Source: Streptomyces sp. NBC_00287
Lineage (GTDB): Bacteria; Actinomycetota; Actinomycetes; Streptomycetales; Streptomycetaceae
DNA: 64,000 nt
Assembly (NCBI RefSeq): GCF_036173105.1
Contig: NZ_CP108053.1
Location: 2,170,001 to 2,234,000, forward strand
Direction: 5' to 3'
A program made the position numbers and the translations under genes. Below the pieces are notes generated by a model. The model was given only the letters and a program-made list of their open reading frames with translations, did no database searches and was not told the DNA's origin. Below are positions 25,579 to 34,472 of this stretch, one piece after another (positions within the stretch are counted from its first letter, which is position 1; each line of letters starts with the position of its first letter).

Positions 25579-26562
25579 ATGCTCGAAGACCGTACGCCGG
25601 CAGCGTCCGCCCCCACAGCGTGGCCGACCGCGTATCCGAAGGGATACGCGGTCGTTGACGTGGAGACCACCGGACTGGCCCGGGACGACCGGATAATCTC
25701 GGCGGCCGTCTACCGGCTGGACGCACGCGGCGAGGTCGAGGACCACTGGTACACGCTGGTCAACCCGGAGCGCGACCCGGGCCCGGTGTGGATCCACGGT
25801 CTGACGAGCGACGTGCTGGAGGGCGCGCCCCTCTTCCCGGACATCGCCGAGGAGTTCTCCGCGCGCCTGGCGGACCGGGTGCTCGTGGCGCACAACGCCG
25901 TCTTCGACTGGCAGATGATCGCCCGTGAGTACGCGCGCGCGGAGCGCGAGGCGCCCGTGCGGCAGCGGCTGTGCACCATCGCGCTCTCCAAGGAGCTGGG
26001 CCTGCCGCTGCCCAACCACAAGCTGGAGTCGCTGGCCGCGCACTTCGGTGTCGTCCAGCAGCGCGCGCACCACGCGCTGGACGACGCGCGCGTGCTGGCG
26101 GAAGCGTTCCGGCCGAGCCTGAAGGCCGCGGCCGAGGGCGGCGTACGGCTTCCGCTGCACGAGTGTCTGCCGCTGACCGAGTGGACGGACCGGGCCGTGC
26201 CGCGGCAGCAGGGAAGCTACGGCGGCTACCGGCCGACGAGTTGGCGGCCTGCCCGCAAAAGACCTGCCTGCCCCTATCCCAACCCAGGTCGGTACGAAGA
26301 GGGCAAAAGGCTCAAGCAGGGCATGCGGATCGCCTTCTCCGGCGACACCTCCGTCGAGCGCGACCTCCTGGAGGACCGGGCGATCGAGGCCGGACTGCAT
26401 GTCGCCACCAGCATCTCCCGGCTGACCAGCCTGCTCGTCACCAATGACCCGGACTCGGGTACGTCCAAAGTGGTCAAGGCGCGGCAGTACGGGACCCCGG
26501 TCGTCGACGAGGCGGCGTTCGGGCAGCTCCTCGGAGATGTGGAACCGGCGTCGGAGCGGTGA
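25579..26562 (+). CDS. DEDDh 3'-5' exonuclease with C-terminal BRCT domain
   Basis: 327 residues. Exonuclease motifs are DVETTG (Asp27, Glu29), HNAVFDWQMI and HHALDDARVLAEAF, which places it in the DnaQ-like DEDDh class. A Pro/Arg-rich linker follows and a BRCT-like domain covers about residues 250-320 (MRIAFSGD to TPVVDEAAF). Such proteins are linked to DNA repair or proofreading. I start at ATG 25579. It is monocistronic. Confidence 0.87.
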   Translation: MLEDRTPAASAPTAWPTAYPKGYAVVDVETTGLARDDRIISAAVYRLDARGEVEDHWYTLVNPERDPGPVWIHGLTSDVLEGAPLFPDIAEEFSARLADRVLVAHNAVFDWQMIAREYARAEREAPVRQRLCTIALSKELGLPLPNHKLESLAAHFGVVQQRAHHALDDARVLAEAFRPSLKAAAEGGVRLPLHECLPLTEWTDRAVPRQQGSYGGYRPTSWRPARKRPACPYPNPGRYEEGKRLKQGMRIAFSGDTSVERDLLEDRAIEAGLHVATSISRLTSLLVTNDPDSGTSKVVKARQYGTPVVDEAAFGQLLGDVEPASER

Positions 26563-26641
26563 CCGTACGGATGGGTGATTGCCGTGCGACTCGCCCGGCG
26601 CCCGCTCGCTCGCGCCGGGCCGACGGCCCACCCTGTGGCGC

Positions 26642-26875
26642 ATGGCGAGATGCGAAGTTTGTGGCAATGACTACGGGATGACCTTCGAGATTCGTGCGCA
26701 GGGCGCTGTGCATGTCTTCGACTGCTTCGCCTGTGCGATCCACCGCATGGCCCCCATCTGCGAGCACTGCCGCGTCCAGATCATCGGGCAGGGCGTCGAG
26801 GTCGAGGGCCACTGGTACTGCGGTGCCCACTGCGCCCGCGCGGAGGGGAAGGTGGGGATCGTCGACAAGGTGTGA
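26642..26875 (+). CDS. Small zinc-finger protein
   Basis: 77 residues starting MARCEVCGNDYG. It has an N-terminal CEVC, then CFACAIH, CEHC and CGAHC motifs, enough for two treble-clef or LIM-like zinc sites. Short Cys-rich proteins of this kind are widespread in Streptomyces, often annotated as prokaryotic metallothionein-like; the function is unknown. The upstream frame to 26579 lacks Cys motifs, so I prefer the ATG at 26642. Confidence 0.7.
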   Translation: MARCEVCGNDYGMTFEIRAQGAVHVFDCFACAIHRMAPICEHCRVQIIGQGVEVEGHWYCGAHCARAEGKVGIVDKV

Positions 26876-26905
26876 GCCCGCCCCGACCCGTACCCGCCTG
26901 AACAC

Positions 26906-26936
26906 ACCCCACGACCGAGTTGTACGGTCGTGGGGT
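26906..26936 (+). promoter_or_regulatory. Perfect hairpin covering the SURF1 start codon
   Basis: ACCCCACGACCG (26906-26917) and CGGTCGTGGGGT (26925-26936) form a perfect 12-base stem with a 7-base loop. The right arm includes the first two bases of the GTG start at 26935. If formed in RNA it would hide the start region. It could instead end transcription of the zinc-finger gene; no T-run follows. Confidence 0.6.
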
Positions 26937-27732
26937 GTACCGCTTCCTGTTGTCCCGGCAGTGGGTGATCCTCACGCTGGTCGCCGTCCTCCTCATCCCC
27001 ACGATGATCAGGCTGGGCCTCTGGCAGATGCACCGCTACGACGAGCGCGCCGCCCGCAATCAGCTGGTCTCCGACGCGCTGTCCGCGAAGCCGGTACCCG
27101 TGGAGGAGCTGACCGCCCCCGGGCACACCGTCACCACGAACGAGCGGTACCGCACCGTCACCGCCAAGGGGCACTTCGACACCGACGACGAGGTCGTCGT
27201 CCGCCGCCGCACCAACGCCGATGACGAGGTCGGCTACCACGTCCTCACCCCGTTCGTGCTGAACGACGGCAAGGTGCTGCTGGTCAACCGGGGCTGGATC
27301 CCCGCCGACCGGGGTGCGAGCCAGAGCGCGTTCCCGAAGGTTCCCGCCCCGCCGAGCGGTGAGCTCACCGTCACCGGCCGGCTGATGCCCGACGAGACGA
27401 CCGAGGCGAGCGGCATCAAGAACCTCAAGGGCCTGCCCGACCGCCAGATCATGCTGATCAACAGCGAGCACGAGGCGCAGCGCCTCGACGCCCAGGTGCT
27501 CGGCGGCTACCTGGCACAGACCGGCCCGGCACCGAAGGGCGACACCCCGCAACAGCTCGGCGAGCCCGGCGACGAGAACGCCGCGCTGAACTACGCGTAC
27601 GCCATCCAGTGGTGGCTGTTCGCCGCGGGCGTCCCGATCGGCTGGGTGGTGCTGGTACGCCGCGAACTGCGCGACCGGCGCGAGCGAGAGGCCGAGGGCG
27701 CGACGACGGAGGCGGAACCCGCGGCGGTGTGA
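26935..27732 (+). CDS. SURF1-family cytochrome oxidase assembly protein
   Basis: 265 residues with the SURF1 layout: an N-terminal membrane helix (about residues 8-25), a periplasmic-side domain with RYRTVTAKG and LLVNRGWIP, and a C-terminal helix (AYAIQWWLFAAGVPIGW) followed by a charged tail. SURF1 aids maturation of the heme a centre of cytochrome oxidase. I use GTG 26935; a TTG at 26920 would lie inside the hairpin loop. Confidence 0.88.
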   Translation: MYRFLLSRQWVILTLVAVLLIPTMIRLGLWQMHRYDERAARNQLVSDALSAKPVPVEELTAPGHTVTTNERYRTVTAKGHFDTDDEVVVRRRTNADDEVGYHVLTPFVLNDGKVLLVNRGWIPADRGASQSAFPKVPAPPSGELTVTGRLMPDETTEASGIKNLKGLPDRQIMLINSEHEAQRLDAQVLGGYLAQTGPAPKGDTPQQLGEPGDENAALNYAYAIQWWLFAAGVPIGWVVLVRRELRDRREREAEGATTEAEPAAV

Positions 27733-27856
27733 GGCGCCGGCCGACGAGTCCGCGCAGAGGCGAACCCAGCGCTGTGCACCCGCGCACGCCCCCCGCGCAT
27801 CACTCCCCCGGCTCCGCCCCGGATTGCCGCCCCGTCCTCCCGGGAACCCGCACCCC

Positions 27857-29641
27857 GTGCACCCCCGCATCGAGGACTACGCGCTCATCGGCGACGAGCA
27901 GACCGCCGCCCTGATCGGCATGGACGGATCCGTCGACTGGCTGTGTCTGCCCCGGTTCGACTCGACCGCCTGCTTCGCCCGGCTGCTCGGCGACGAGGAG
28001 AACGGCCACTGGCGTATCGCCCCCACGGGGGCCGACCGGTGCGCCCGGCGCGCCTACCGGCCGGACACGCTCGTCCTGGACACCGAGTGGGAGACCGACG
28101 AAGGGGCGGTCCGCGTCACCGACCTGATGCCGCAACGGGACCGCGCCCCCGACATCGTCCGGATCGTCGAGGGCCTGCGCGGCGAAGTGACCGTCCGCAG
28201 CATGCTCCGGCTGCGCTTCGACTACGGCTCGATCACCCCGTGGGTGCGCCGCTCCGACGGCCACCGGGTCGCCGTGGCGGGCCCGGACTCGGTGTGGCTG
28301 CGCAGCGAACCGGACGTCCGCACCTGGGGCGAGGACGAGTGCACCTACTCGGAATTCACCGTCGCCGAGGGCGAGTCGGTGGCGTTCGTCCTCACCTGGC
28401 ACCCCTCGCACGAGCCACGCCCGCCGCTGGTCGACCCATACGAGGCCCTGAACGCCAGCGTCTCCGACTGGCAGGCCTGGGCGGCCCGCTGCCGCTACGA
28501 CGGACCGCAACGGGACGCCGTGGTCCGCTCCCTGATCACCCTCAAGGCGCTCACCTACTCCCCCACCGGCGGTATCGTCGCCGCCCCCACCACCTCGCTC
28601 CCCGAGGAACTGGGCGGCGTACGCAACTGGGACTACCGCTACTGCTGGCTGCGCGACTCCACCCTCACCCTCGGCGCGCTCCTGTCCGCCGGCTACCAGG
28701 AGGAGGCCGAGGCCTGGCGGAACTGGCTGCTGCGCGCGGTCGCGGGCGACCCGGCGGACCTGCAGATCATGTACGGCCTGGCCGGCGAGCGCCGGCTGCC
28801 CGAGACGGAGCTGCCCTGGCTGCCCGGCTTCGCCGCCACCGGACCCGTACGGATCGGCAACGACGCCGTGAAGCAGCTCCAGCTCGACGTGTACGGCGAG
28901 GTCATGGACTCGCTGTCGCTGGCCCGCAGTTCGGGTCTGCCGTCCGAGCCGCACATGTGGGCGCTCCAGGTCGCGCTGATGGACTTCCTGTGCACGGCGT
29001 GGCGGCAGCCCGACGAGGGGCTGTGGGAGGTGCGCGGGGGCCGCAGGCAGTTCGTCCACTCCAAGGTGATGGTGTGGGTGGCCGCGGACCGCGCGGTGCG
29101 CGCGGTGGAACGGAACCCTGACCTGGAAGGCGATGTGGACGCCTGGCGCGCGATGCGCGAGGAGGTGCACCAGGAGGTGTGCGAGCGGGGGTACGACCCC
29201 GAGCGGAACACCTTCACCCAGTACTACGGCTCGCGCGAGCTGGACGCCTCCCTGCTGCTGATCCCGCGCGTGGGCTTCCTGCCGCCGGAGGACCCACGGG
29301 TGACCGGCACCGTCGACGCGGTCCGCGACGAGCTGGGCCACGGCGGTTTCCTGCGTCGCTACAGCGCCGAGAAGACGGTCGTCGACGGACTGCCGGGCGG
29401 CGAGGGCACCTTCCTGGTGTGCTCGTTCTGGCTCGCGGACGCGCTGCACATGACGGGCCGTACGAAGGAGGCCCGGGAGCTGTTCGAACGACTCGTCGGC
29501 CTCTGCAACGACGTCGGGCTGCTGTCCGAGGAGTACGAACCCGTCGCCGGCCACCAGCTCGGCAACTTCCCGCAGGCGTTCAGCCATATCGGCCTGGTGA
29601 ACACCGCCCTCGCCCTGTTCGGGGCGGACGAGGCAGGATAG
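27857..29641 (+). CDS. GH15 glucoamylase/trehalase-like hydrolase
   Basis: 594 residues starting at GTG 27857 with HPRIEDYALIGDEQTAAL, the conserved N-terminus of actinobacterial GH15 proteins. A beta-sandwich domain precedes an (alpha/alpha)6 barrel from about residue 225. Expected acidic residues are in NWDYRYCWLRD and in GGEGTFLVCSFWLADAL. Related mycobacterial enzymes hydrolyse trehalose, others maltooligosaccharides; I cannot choose. No signal peptide, so cytosolic. The SDR gene follows 5 bases downstream. Confidence 0.88.
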   Translation: MHPRIEDYALIGDEQTAALIGMDGSVDWLCLPRFDSTACFARLLGDEENGHWRIAPTGADRCARRAYRPDTLVLDTEWETDEGAVRVTDLMPQRDRAPDIVRIVEGLRGEVTVRSMLRLRFDYGSITPWVRRSDGHRVAVAGPDSVWLRSEPDVRTWGEDECTYSEFTVAEGESVAFVLTWHPSHEPRPPLVDPYEALNASVSDWQAWAARCRYDGPQRDAVVRSLITLKALTYSPTGGIVAAPTTSLPEELGGVRNWDYRYCWLRDSTLTLGALLSAGYQEEAEAWRNWLLRAVAGDPADLQIMYGLAGERRLPETELPWLPGFAATGPVRIGNDAVKQLQLDVYGEVMDSLSLARSSGLPSEPHMWALQVALMDFLCTAWRQPDEGLWEVRGGRRQFVHSKVMVWVAADRAVRAVERNPDLEGDVDAWRAMREEVHQEVCERGYDPERNTFTQYYGSRELDASLLLIPRVGFLPPEDPRVTGTVDAVRDELGHGGFLRRYSAEKTVVDGLPGGEGTFLVCSFWLADALHMTGRTKEARELFERLVGLCNDVGLLSEEYEPVAGHQLGNFPQAFSHIGLVNTALALFGADEAG

Positions 29642-29646
29642 AGGCC

Positions 29647-30402
29647 ATGGATCTTGGACTGAAGGACCGGGTGTACATCGTCACCGGAGCGACGCGCGGG
29701 CTGGGCAACGCCGTGGTGCGCGAGCTCGTCGCCGACGGCGCGAAGGTGGTGCTGACCGGGAGGGACGAGGAGCGTGCCGCGGCCGCGGCTGCCGAACTCG
29801 GGCCGGATGCCGTCGGGGTGGCCGTCGCCAATGCCGACCCGGAGGCGGCGGCCCGGCTGATCGCCACCGCCCGGGAGCGGTTCGGCGGCTTCGACGGCAT
29901 TCTCATCAGCGTCGGTGGACCGCCGGCGGGCTTTGTCGCCGACAACACGGACGAGCAGTGGCAGGCGGCGTTCGAGTCGGTGTTCCTCGGCGCGGTGCGC
30001 CTCGCCCGTGCGGCGGCGGCCGAGTTGGAGGCGGGCGGTGTCATCGGGTTCGTGCTGTCCGGCTCCGTGCACGAGCCGATTCCGGGGCTGACGATCTCGA
30101 ACGGGCTGCGCCCCGGGCTCGCCGGGTTCGCCAAGTCCCTCGCGGATGAGCTGGGGCCGCGGGGCATCCGGGTCGTGGGGGTGCTGCCGTCGCGGATCGA
30201 CACGGACCGGGTCCGTGAGCTGGACGGGATGTCCGCCGATCCGGAAGCCACCCGGGCCGCGAACGAGGCACGGATTCCGCTGCGGCGGTACGGCACGCCG
30301 GAGGAGTTCGGGCGCGTCGGGGCGTTCCTGCTGTCTCCGGCCGCTTCCTACCTGACGGGGATCATGGTGCCGGTGGACGGGGGCATGCGGCACGGCTTCT
30401 GA
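29647..30402 (+). CDS. SDR-family protein with altered catalytic motif
   Basis: 251 residues with an intact Rossmann motif TGATRGLG (13-20) and the C-terminal VPVDGGMRHGF typical of FabG-like SDRs. The usual YxxxK is missing: aligning from Ser138 places Ser151 where Tyr is expected and Arg155 where Lys is expected (SNGLR). It may bind NAD(P) without normal SDR chemistry, or use other residues. It starts 5 bases after the GH15 gene and probably shares its transcript. Confidence 0.85.
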   Translation: MDLGLKDRVYIVTGATRGLGNAVVRELVADGAKVVLTGRDEERAAAAAAELGPDAVGVAVANADPEAAARLIATARERFGGFDGILISVGGPPAGFVADNTDEQWQAAFESVFLGAVRLARAAAAELEAGGVIGFVLSGSVHEPIPGLTISNGLRPGLAGFAKSLADELGPRGIRVVGVLPSRIDTDRVRELDGMSADPEATRAANEARIPLRRYGTPEEFGRVGAFLLSPAASYLTGIMVPVDGGMRHGF

Positions 30403-30409
30403 GCGTTTG

Positions 30410-30997
30410 TCAGCTCACCCGCTCCGCACGGTGCTTGGCCGCCCTCAGCCTGACCTCCGCCGGCAGTGACGCCAGCCCCGCCGACTCCCGCGCGTGGGTC
30501 AGGGCCTGGGCGGTGAGGTCGGTCAGCGCCGTGCCCGGGTCCACATGCGGTTCCAGCAGCAGCCGTACGCGGGCCTCGGGGGCGGCCCGACGGCCGGTCA
30601 GGTGGGTGTGCGCCCGTTGGACGCCGTCCATCGATGCCGCCTCGCTCGTCAGTACGGTCTCCAGGGCGCGGCCCCGCAGCAACGCGCCCTCGCCGTCGCC
30701 GGTGTCGACCAGGACCTCGGTGAGCCGACGCCGCCGTAGGACCGCTGTCAGCCACCACAGGGCGAGCAGGAGCAGCACCGCCAGCACGGCGATGACCGTC
30801 GGCCACCACCAGCCGTCGTCGCGCCAATGGGTCCGCTCGGAGTCGCTGAGCAGGACGTCGTCCTTGCCGTCGTGGATCCACCAGGACGGGGGGTTCACAC
30901 CGAGGCCCACGGCGAGCACCGAGCCGCCGAGGACGACGAGGACCAGGCCGACGAGGCCGAGCAGCACACGGTTGACGACCCTGAGCACGGCGCTCAC
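30410..30997 (-). CDS. amaP: AmaP-like alkaline-shock membrane anchor
   Basis: 195 residues: two membrane helices (about 7-28 and 63-85) separated by a Trp-rich extracytoplasmic loop, then a C-terminal soluble domain. This is the AmaP layout, which tethers Asp23 to the membrane in Gram-positive bacteria. GTG 30997 overlaps the stop of the upstream gene (GTGA). It is the last gene of the five-gene Asp23 operon. Confidence 0.8.
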   Translation of the reverse strand: MSAVLRVVNRVLLGLVGLVLVVLGGSVLAVGLGVNPPSWWIHDGKDDVLLSDSERTHWRDDGWWWPTVIAVLAVLLLLALWWLTAVLRRRRLTEVLVDTGDGEGALLRGRALETVLTSEAASMDGVQRAHTHLTGRRAAPEARVRLLLEPHVDPGTALTDLTAQALTHARESAGLASLPAEVRLRAAKHRAERVS

Positions 30998-31677
30998 CCC
31001 TTCCGTCCGGGCCGCCGTACATGCACCGACAGCGCGGGCGGCCGGGACAGGCCAAGGCCGTGGATCGCGTCGGCGAGCGTGGCGTCCAGGTCGGCGCGTA
31101 CGTCGTCCAGGTCGCGGAAGTGGGAGACCGCGCGGACGTCGGCCCGCTTGCGGCCCATGCGGACCCGGGCCGACTGCACACCGGAGATCTCCATCGCCCG
31201 GTCCCGCAGCACCAGCGCGGCGGCCTCCCGGTCGAGTCCGGCGCGTACGTCGGGGTGGGTGCGGCGCATCGGCAGCAGGGAGCGCAGTCCTGGGGTGGCG
31301 GCCAGCACGATCAGCCACAGGCCGAGGGCCGCGGCGGCGCCCGCGCCGACCAGTACCCAGATGTCGTCGAGGGGGCGTTCGGCGAGCTGTTGCGCCAGTT
31401 CGCGGCGCCAGGCCATGGCGGGCCGGTCGGCGCGCACGGCGGCGATGTCGTAGAGGAACAGGCCGACGAGGGCCAGGAGGAGCAGGGCGACGATCGCGGC
31501 CGGGACGCGGCGGGCCGACCAGAAGCGGCCGTTCGCGCCGTCGTCCCCGTCCAGGACGGGCGGTGGCGGATCGTAGGCGGCCGCCGACGCGGACTGGTCG
31601 AGTGTGTCGGTGTCGGCCGCCTTCTCGATGACCGGCAGTGGTTGTGTGGTGCCCTCGGAGCCCTGGGGCTCGCTCAT
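30994..31677 (-). CDS. DUF6286-type membrane protein of the Asp23 operon
   Basis: 227 residues: a long acidic Pro-rich cytosolic N-terminus (about 1-55), two membrane helices (about 58-78 and 105-127) and a C-terminal soluble domain rich in Arg and Asp. It matches the DUF6286 proteins found in actinobacterial Asp23 clusters. It overlaps both neighbours by four bases. Its role is probably structural, anchoring Asp23 proteins. Confidence 0.78.
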   Translation of the reverse strand: MSEPQGSEGTTQPLPVIEKAADTDTLDQSASAAAYDPPPPVLDGDDGANGRFWSARRVPAAIVALLLLALVGLFLYDIAAVRADRPAMAWRRELAQQLAERPLDDIWVLVGAGAAAALGLWLIVLAATPGLRSLLPMRRTHPDVRAGLDREAAALVLRDRAMEISGVQSARVRMGRKRADVRAVSHFRDLDDVRADLDATLADAIHGLGLSRPPALSVHVRRPGRKG

Positions 31678-32042
31678 CGCGTCCTCCCCTGTGCCGCGCC
31701 GTGCGCCGGATGCAGCCGTTCCACCTGGACGGCGACCTCCGGCACCTCCATGCCCACCAACGCGCCTACCCGCTCGGCGACATGGCGACGCACGGCGGCG
31801 CAGCGGGCGCCGATGTCGGTGGGGTAGTCGAGTTCGAGATGGATGCGCACACGGGCCGTTTCATGGGCTACGACGACACCCGCGTGCGGCGGCGACGCCG
31901 CACCGGGCAGCGGGCCGAGGGCCTCGCGGGCCGCCTGGGAGGCGATCTTCGCCACGACCCGGTCGGCGATCCGGGTGGCGCCGCGCTCGCCGGGCGGCAC
32001 GACGGCCCGGGGTCTGCCGACCTCACCGGAGTCCGCGGTCAC
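31674..32042 (-). CDS. Asp23/Gls24 family protein, short copy
   Basis: 122 residues. ATRIADRVVAKIASQAAREALG and VRIHLELDYPTDIGARCAAV follow the Asp23 pattern, in which a short N-terminal helix is followed by an alpha/beta domain. Asp23 proteins form a membrane-linked network in envelope stress. It overlaps the downstream gene by four bases and follows the small membrane gene by 5 bases. Confidence 0.82.
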   Translation of the reverse strand: MTADSGEVGRPRAVVPPGERGATRIADRVVAKIASQAAREALGPLPGAASPPHAGVVVAHETARVRIHLELDYPTDIGARCAAVRRHVAERVGALVGMEVPEVAVQVERLHPAHGAAQGRTR

Positions 32043-32047
32043 CTATG

Positions 32048-32236
32048 TCACCGCCGGTCGCGCCGGTCACGGGTGCGGAAGAAGTCGCCGAGCTCCAGAT
32101 CCCCCTCCAGGAACCGGCCGACGACAAAACCGATGGCGCCCAGGGCGGCCACCAGCAGAAAGGCACCGAACCCGCCGAAGTACCCGGCGAAGCCCAGCGC
32201 CATGCCGGCGATCATGCCGACCACGGCCATGCTCAT
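32048..32236 (-). CDS. Small membrane protein of the Asp23 operon (DUF2273-like)
   Basis: 62 residues with two Gly/Ala-rich membrane helices and a basic tail (FFRTRDRRDRR). Short two-helix DUF2273 proteins regularly accompany Asp23 genes and are proposed membrane partners. It lies between the two Asp23 genes on the same strand. Confidence 0.75.
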   Translation of the reverse strand: MSMAVVGMIAGMALGFAGYFGGFGAFLLVAALGAIGFVVGRFLEGDLELGDFFRTRDRRDRR

Positions 32237-32268
32237 GGTGCGCTCCCCTCAGCGATGCGGTGGACGGG

Positions 32269-32742
32269 TCACTGGATCCGGGGCTCCAGCTCCTCTTCCT
32301 CCTCCTCGGGCAGTTTCACATCGCTCACCGCGATATTGACCTCGACCACTTCCAGGCCGGTCATTCGCTCCACCGCGGAGACGACGTTCTCCCGCACCGC
32401 CCGGGCCACGTCGGCGATGGACACGCCATAGTCGACGACGATCTCCAGGTCGAGCGCGGTCTGCACCTCGCCCACCTCGGCCTTCACCCCGCGCGTGACG
32501 GACTTCGAGGCGCCGCCCGGCACCCGGTCGCGCACCGCGCCGAAGGTACGGCTGATCCCGCTGCCCATCGCGTGCACGCCGACGACGTCCCGCGCGGCGA
32601 GGCCTGCGATCTTCTCCACCACGCCGTCGGCAATGGTGGTCCGTCCCCGGGTCGCCGGGTCACCGCCGCCGCGCCTGACGGCCTTACGGGTCTGCACGGT
32701 CGGCTCCTGCTCGACCTCGGGCTTCTGCGTCGTGTCACTCAT
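32269..32742 (-). CDS. Asp23/Gls24 family envelope stress protein
   Basis: 157 residues: a disordered N-terminus, the Asp23 domain (about residues 30-140, with TTIADGVVEKIAGLAARDVVG and VDYGVSIADVARAVRENV) and a Glu-rich tail. It is the first gene of the operon. The promoter must lie in the 88 bases shared with the divergent gene at 32831; I see no strong motif there. Confidence 0.87.
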   Translation of the reverse strand: MSDTTQKPEVEQEPTVQTRKAVRRGGGDPATRGRTTIADGVVEKIAGLAARDVVGVHAMGSGISRTFGAVRDRVPGGASKSVTRGVKAEVGEVQTALDLEIVVDYGVSIADVARAVRENVVSAVERMTGLEVVEVNIAVSDVKLPEEEEEELEPRIQ

Positions 32743-32830
32743 CGCCGTACGTCCCTTTCGGTTCGTCGTCCTTCGACCACGGTAAGTGCGGTTGCGCCAT
32801 CGCGCCCCGGGGATGCGGCAGGCTGGAGTA

Positions 32831-33553
32831 ATGACGGCGGACGGATGGGCGCAGGCTGTACGGCAACAGTTGGGGCTCGGCAGGCTGCTGCCGCTGGGCG
32901 GGCCGCGTGACGGCGCGTGGATCGCGGAGGAGGCGGCCGGTTTCGCGCTGCGGCGCGCGGCGCACGACCTGCCGGGGGTACGCCTCGGCGCGCTGCGGAT
33001 CGCGCTCGCCGATCCCGCGCGGGCGCGCGAGCCCGTCGTACCGGCGCCGCCGAGCGCCCTGCCGCCCGGCGCGCTGCGGGTGACGGCGGATTTCGCGGCG
33101 ACGGCGGCGGAGCCGCTGCCCGCGGTGGCGGACCGGCTGCGTACGACGCTGGCGGAGGCGGCGGACCGGCGGCTGGGGCTGACGGTCGAGGAGGTGGATC
33201 TACGGGTGACGGCCCTGCTGGACGAGGGGGCGGAGCCCGCTCCGGTACGGCCGCAGGAGCCGCCGTCGGCCAGGGAGTCCTCCGACGCCGCTGAGTCCCA
33301 GGCCGCCGCGGCCGCGCTGACGGTGCCGGGCGTGGCCGGGCTGACCGGGACCCTGGGCGGCCTCGGCCGGGCGGTGCACGTCGAGGAACGGCGCGCCGAG
33401 GCCGCCCTCCCGGCGCGTCATGTCCGGGTCGAGATCGCGGTGTACGCGGACCACCGGGCCGTGGTCGTGGCCCGGGCGGTCCGCAAGAAGGTCGCGAAGG
33501 CGCTGCCGGATCACCCGACGGTGGCGGTGCTGGTCACCACCGTCGTCGGGTGA
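32831..33553 (+). CDS. Asp23-associated protein with two degenerate Asp23-like modules
   Basis: 240 residues, divergent from the Asp23 operon. Two parts, about 75-125 and 185-238, each show the strand-helix-strand pattern of the Asp23 core (for example LRVTADFAATAAEPLPAVAD and VRVEIAVYADHRAVVVARAV), joined by an Ala/Pro-rich linker. No catalytic motif is visible. The position suggests it works with the operon. The domain assignment is by eye only. Confidence 0.65.
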   Translation: MTADGWAQAVRQQLGLGRLLPLGGPRDGAWIAEEAAGFALRRAAHDLPGVRLGALRIALADPARAREPVVPAPPSALPPGALRVTADFAATAAEPLPAVADRLRTTLAEAADRRLGLTVEEVDLRVTALLDEGAEPAPVRPQEPPSARESSDAAESQAAAAALTVPGVAGLTGTLGGLGRAVHVEERRAEAALPARHVRVEIAVYADHRAVVVARAVRKKVAKALPDHPTVAVLVTTVVG

Positions 33554-33572
33554 GAGCCCAGGCCCTGAGGGA

Positions 33573-34364
33573 TCATTCGCCTACGCCCGCCAAGTCCCGC
33601 AGCCGACGTGCCTGGGCGGCGCGTTCGGCGACGCGCTGGTCGTCGTAGGTGCGGCCGGTCGCTCCGCGCAGGAGGGCCTTGGTCTCGATGACCGCGTCCC
33701 GGGGTGCGGCCAGCAGGGCGGCGGCGAGGTCGCGTACCGCGTCGTCGAGCTGGTCCGTGGGCACAGCGATGTTCGCCAGGCCGGTGCTGACGGACTCCTC
33801 GGCCGTGACGAAACGCCCGGTGGCGCAGATCTCCAGCGCCCGGGCGTAGCCGACGAGGCCCACCAGGGGGTGGGTGCCCGTCAGGTCCGGAACCAGGCCG
33901 AGGCTGGTCTCGCGCATGGCGAACTGCACATCGTCCGCGACGACGCGCAGATCACAGGCGAGCGCGAGCTGGAAGCCCGCCCCGATGGCATGGCCCTGGA
34001 CAGCGGCGATGGACACGATGTCGCTGCGCCGCCACCAGGTGAACGCCTCCTGGTACTCGGCGATGGTCGCATCGAGCTCGGCGTCGCTGCCGCGCGCCAG
34101 ATCGATGAACGACGGCTCGCCGTCGAAACCCTCCGGCGTGAACGCCTGCCGGTCGAGTCCGGCCGAGAAGGACTTGCCCTCGGCCCGCAGCACGACGACC
34201 CGGACGGATCCGGGCAGCAGCCGACCGGCCTCGGTCAACGCCCGCCACAGAGCGGGGCTCTGCGCGTTGCGCTTGTCCGGGTTGGCCAGCGTCACCGTGG
34301 CGACTGCGTCGTCGACGGTGAGTCGTACGCCGTCCTTGTCGAGAACCGGGTCGAGCGAAGCCAT
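33573..34364 (-). CDS. Enoyl-CoA hydratase/isomerase family protein
   Basis: 263 residues of the crotonase fold. The oxyanion-hole regions are SFSAGLDRQAF and QGHAIGAGFQLALACDLR; the latter is the family signature. GGAGGCGCCCC precedes the ATG. Acts on a CoA thioester, perhaps in fatty-acid beta-oxidation; no other degradation genes are adjacent, so substrate is open. Confidence 0.88.
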   Translation of the reverse strand: MASLDPVLDKDGVRLTVDDAVATVTLANPDKRNAQSPALWRALTEAGRLLPGSVRVVVLRAEGKSFSAGLDRQAFTPEGFDGEPSFIDLARGSDAELDATIAEYQEAFTWWRRSDIVSIAAVQGHAIGAGFQLALACDLRVVADDVQFAMRETSLGLVPDLTGTHPLVGLVGYARALEICATGRFVTAEESVSTGLANIAVPTDQLDDAVRDLAAALLAAPRDAVIETKALLRGATGRTYDDQRVAERAAQARRLRDLAGVGE

Positions 34365-34410
34365 GGGGCGCCTCCGATGGGGTGCGGTCGCTTAAGTGAC
34401 TGCACAGTAA

Positions 34411-34442
34411 CCACCCGGCCGATCAGCTGACCGACCGGGTGG
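34411..34442 (-). terminator. Hairpin after gbn
   Basis: CCACCCGG (34411-34418) pairs with CCGGGTGG (34435-34442) with a long loop containing GATC. It lies 30 bases past the gbn stop and probably ends its transcript. Confidence 0.6.
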
Positions 34443-34472
34443 CCACCATCGAAGCCGATGGGCCGCCCGGGG

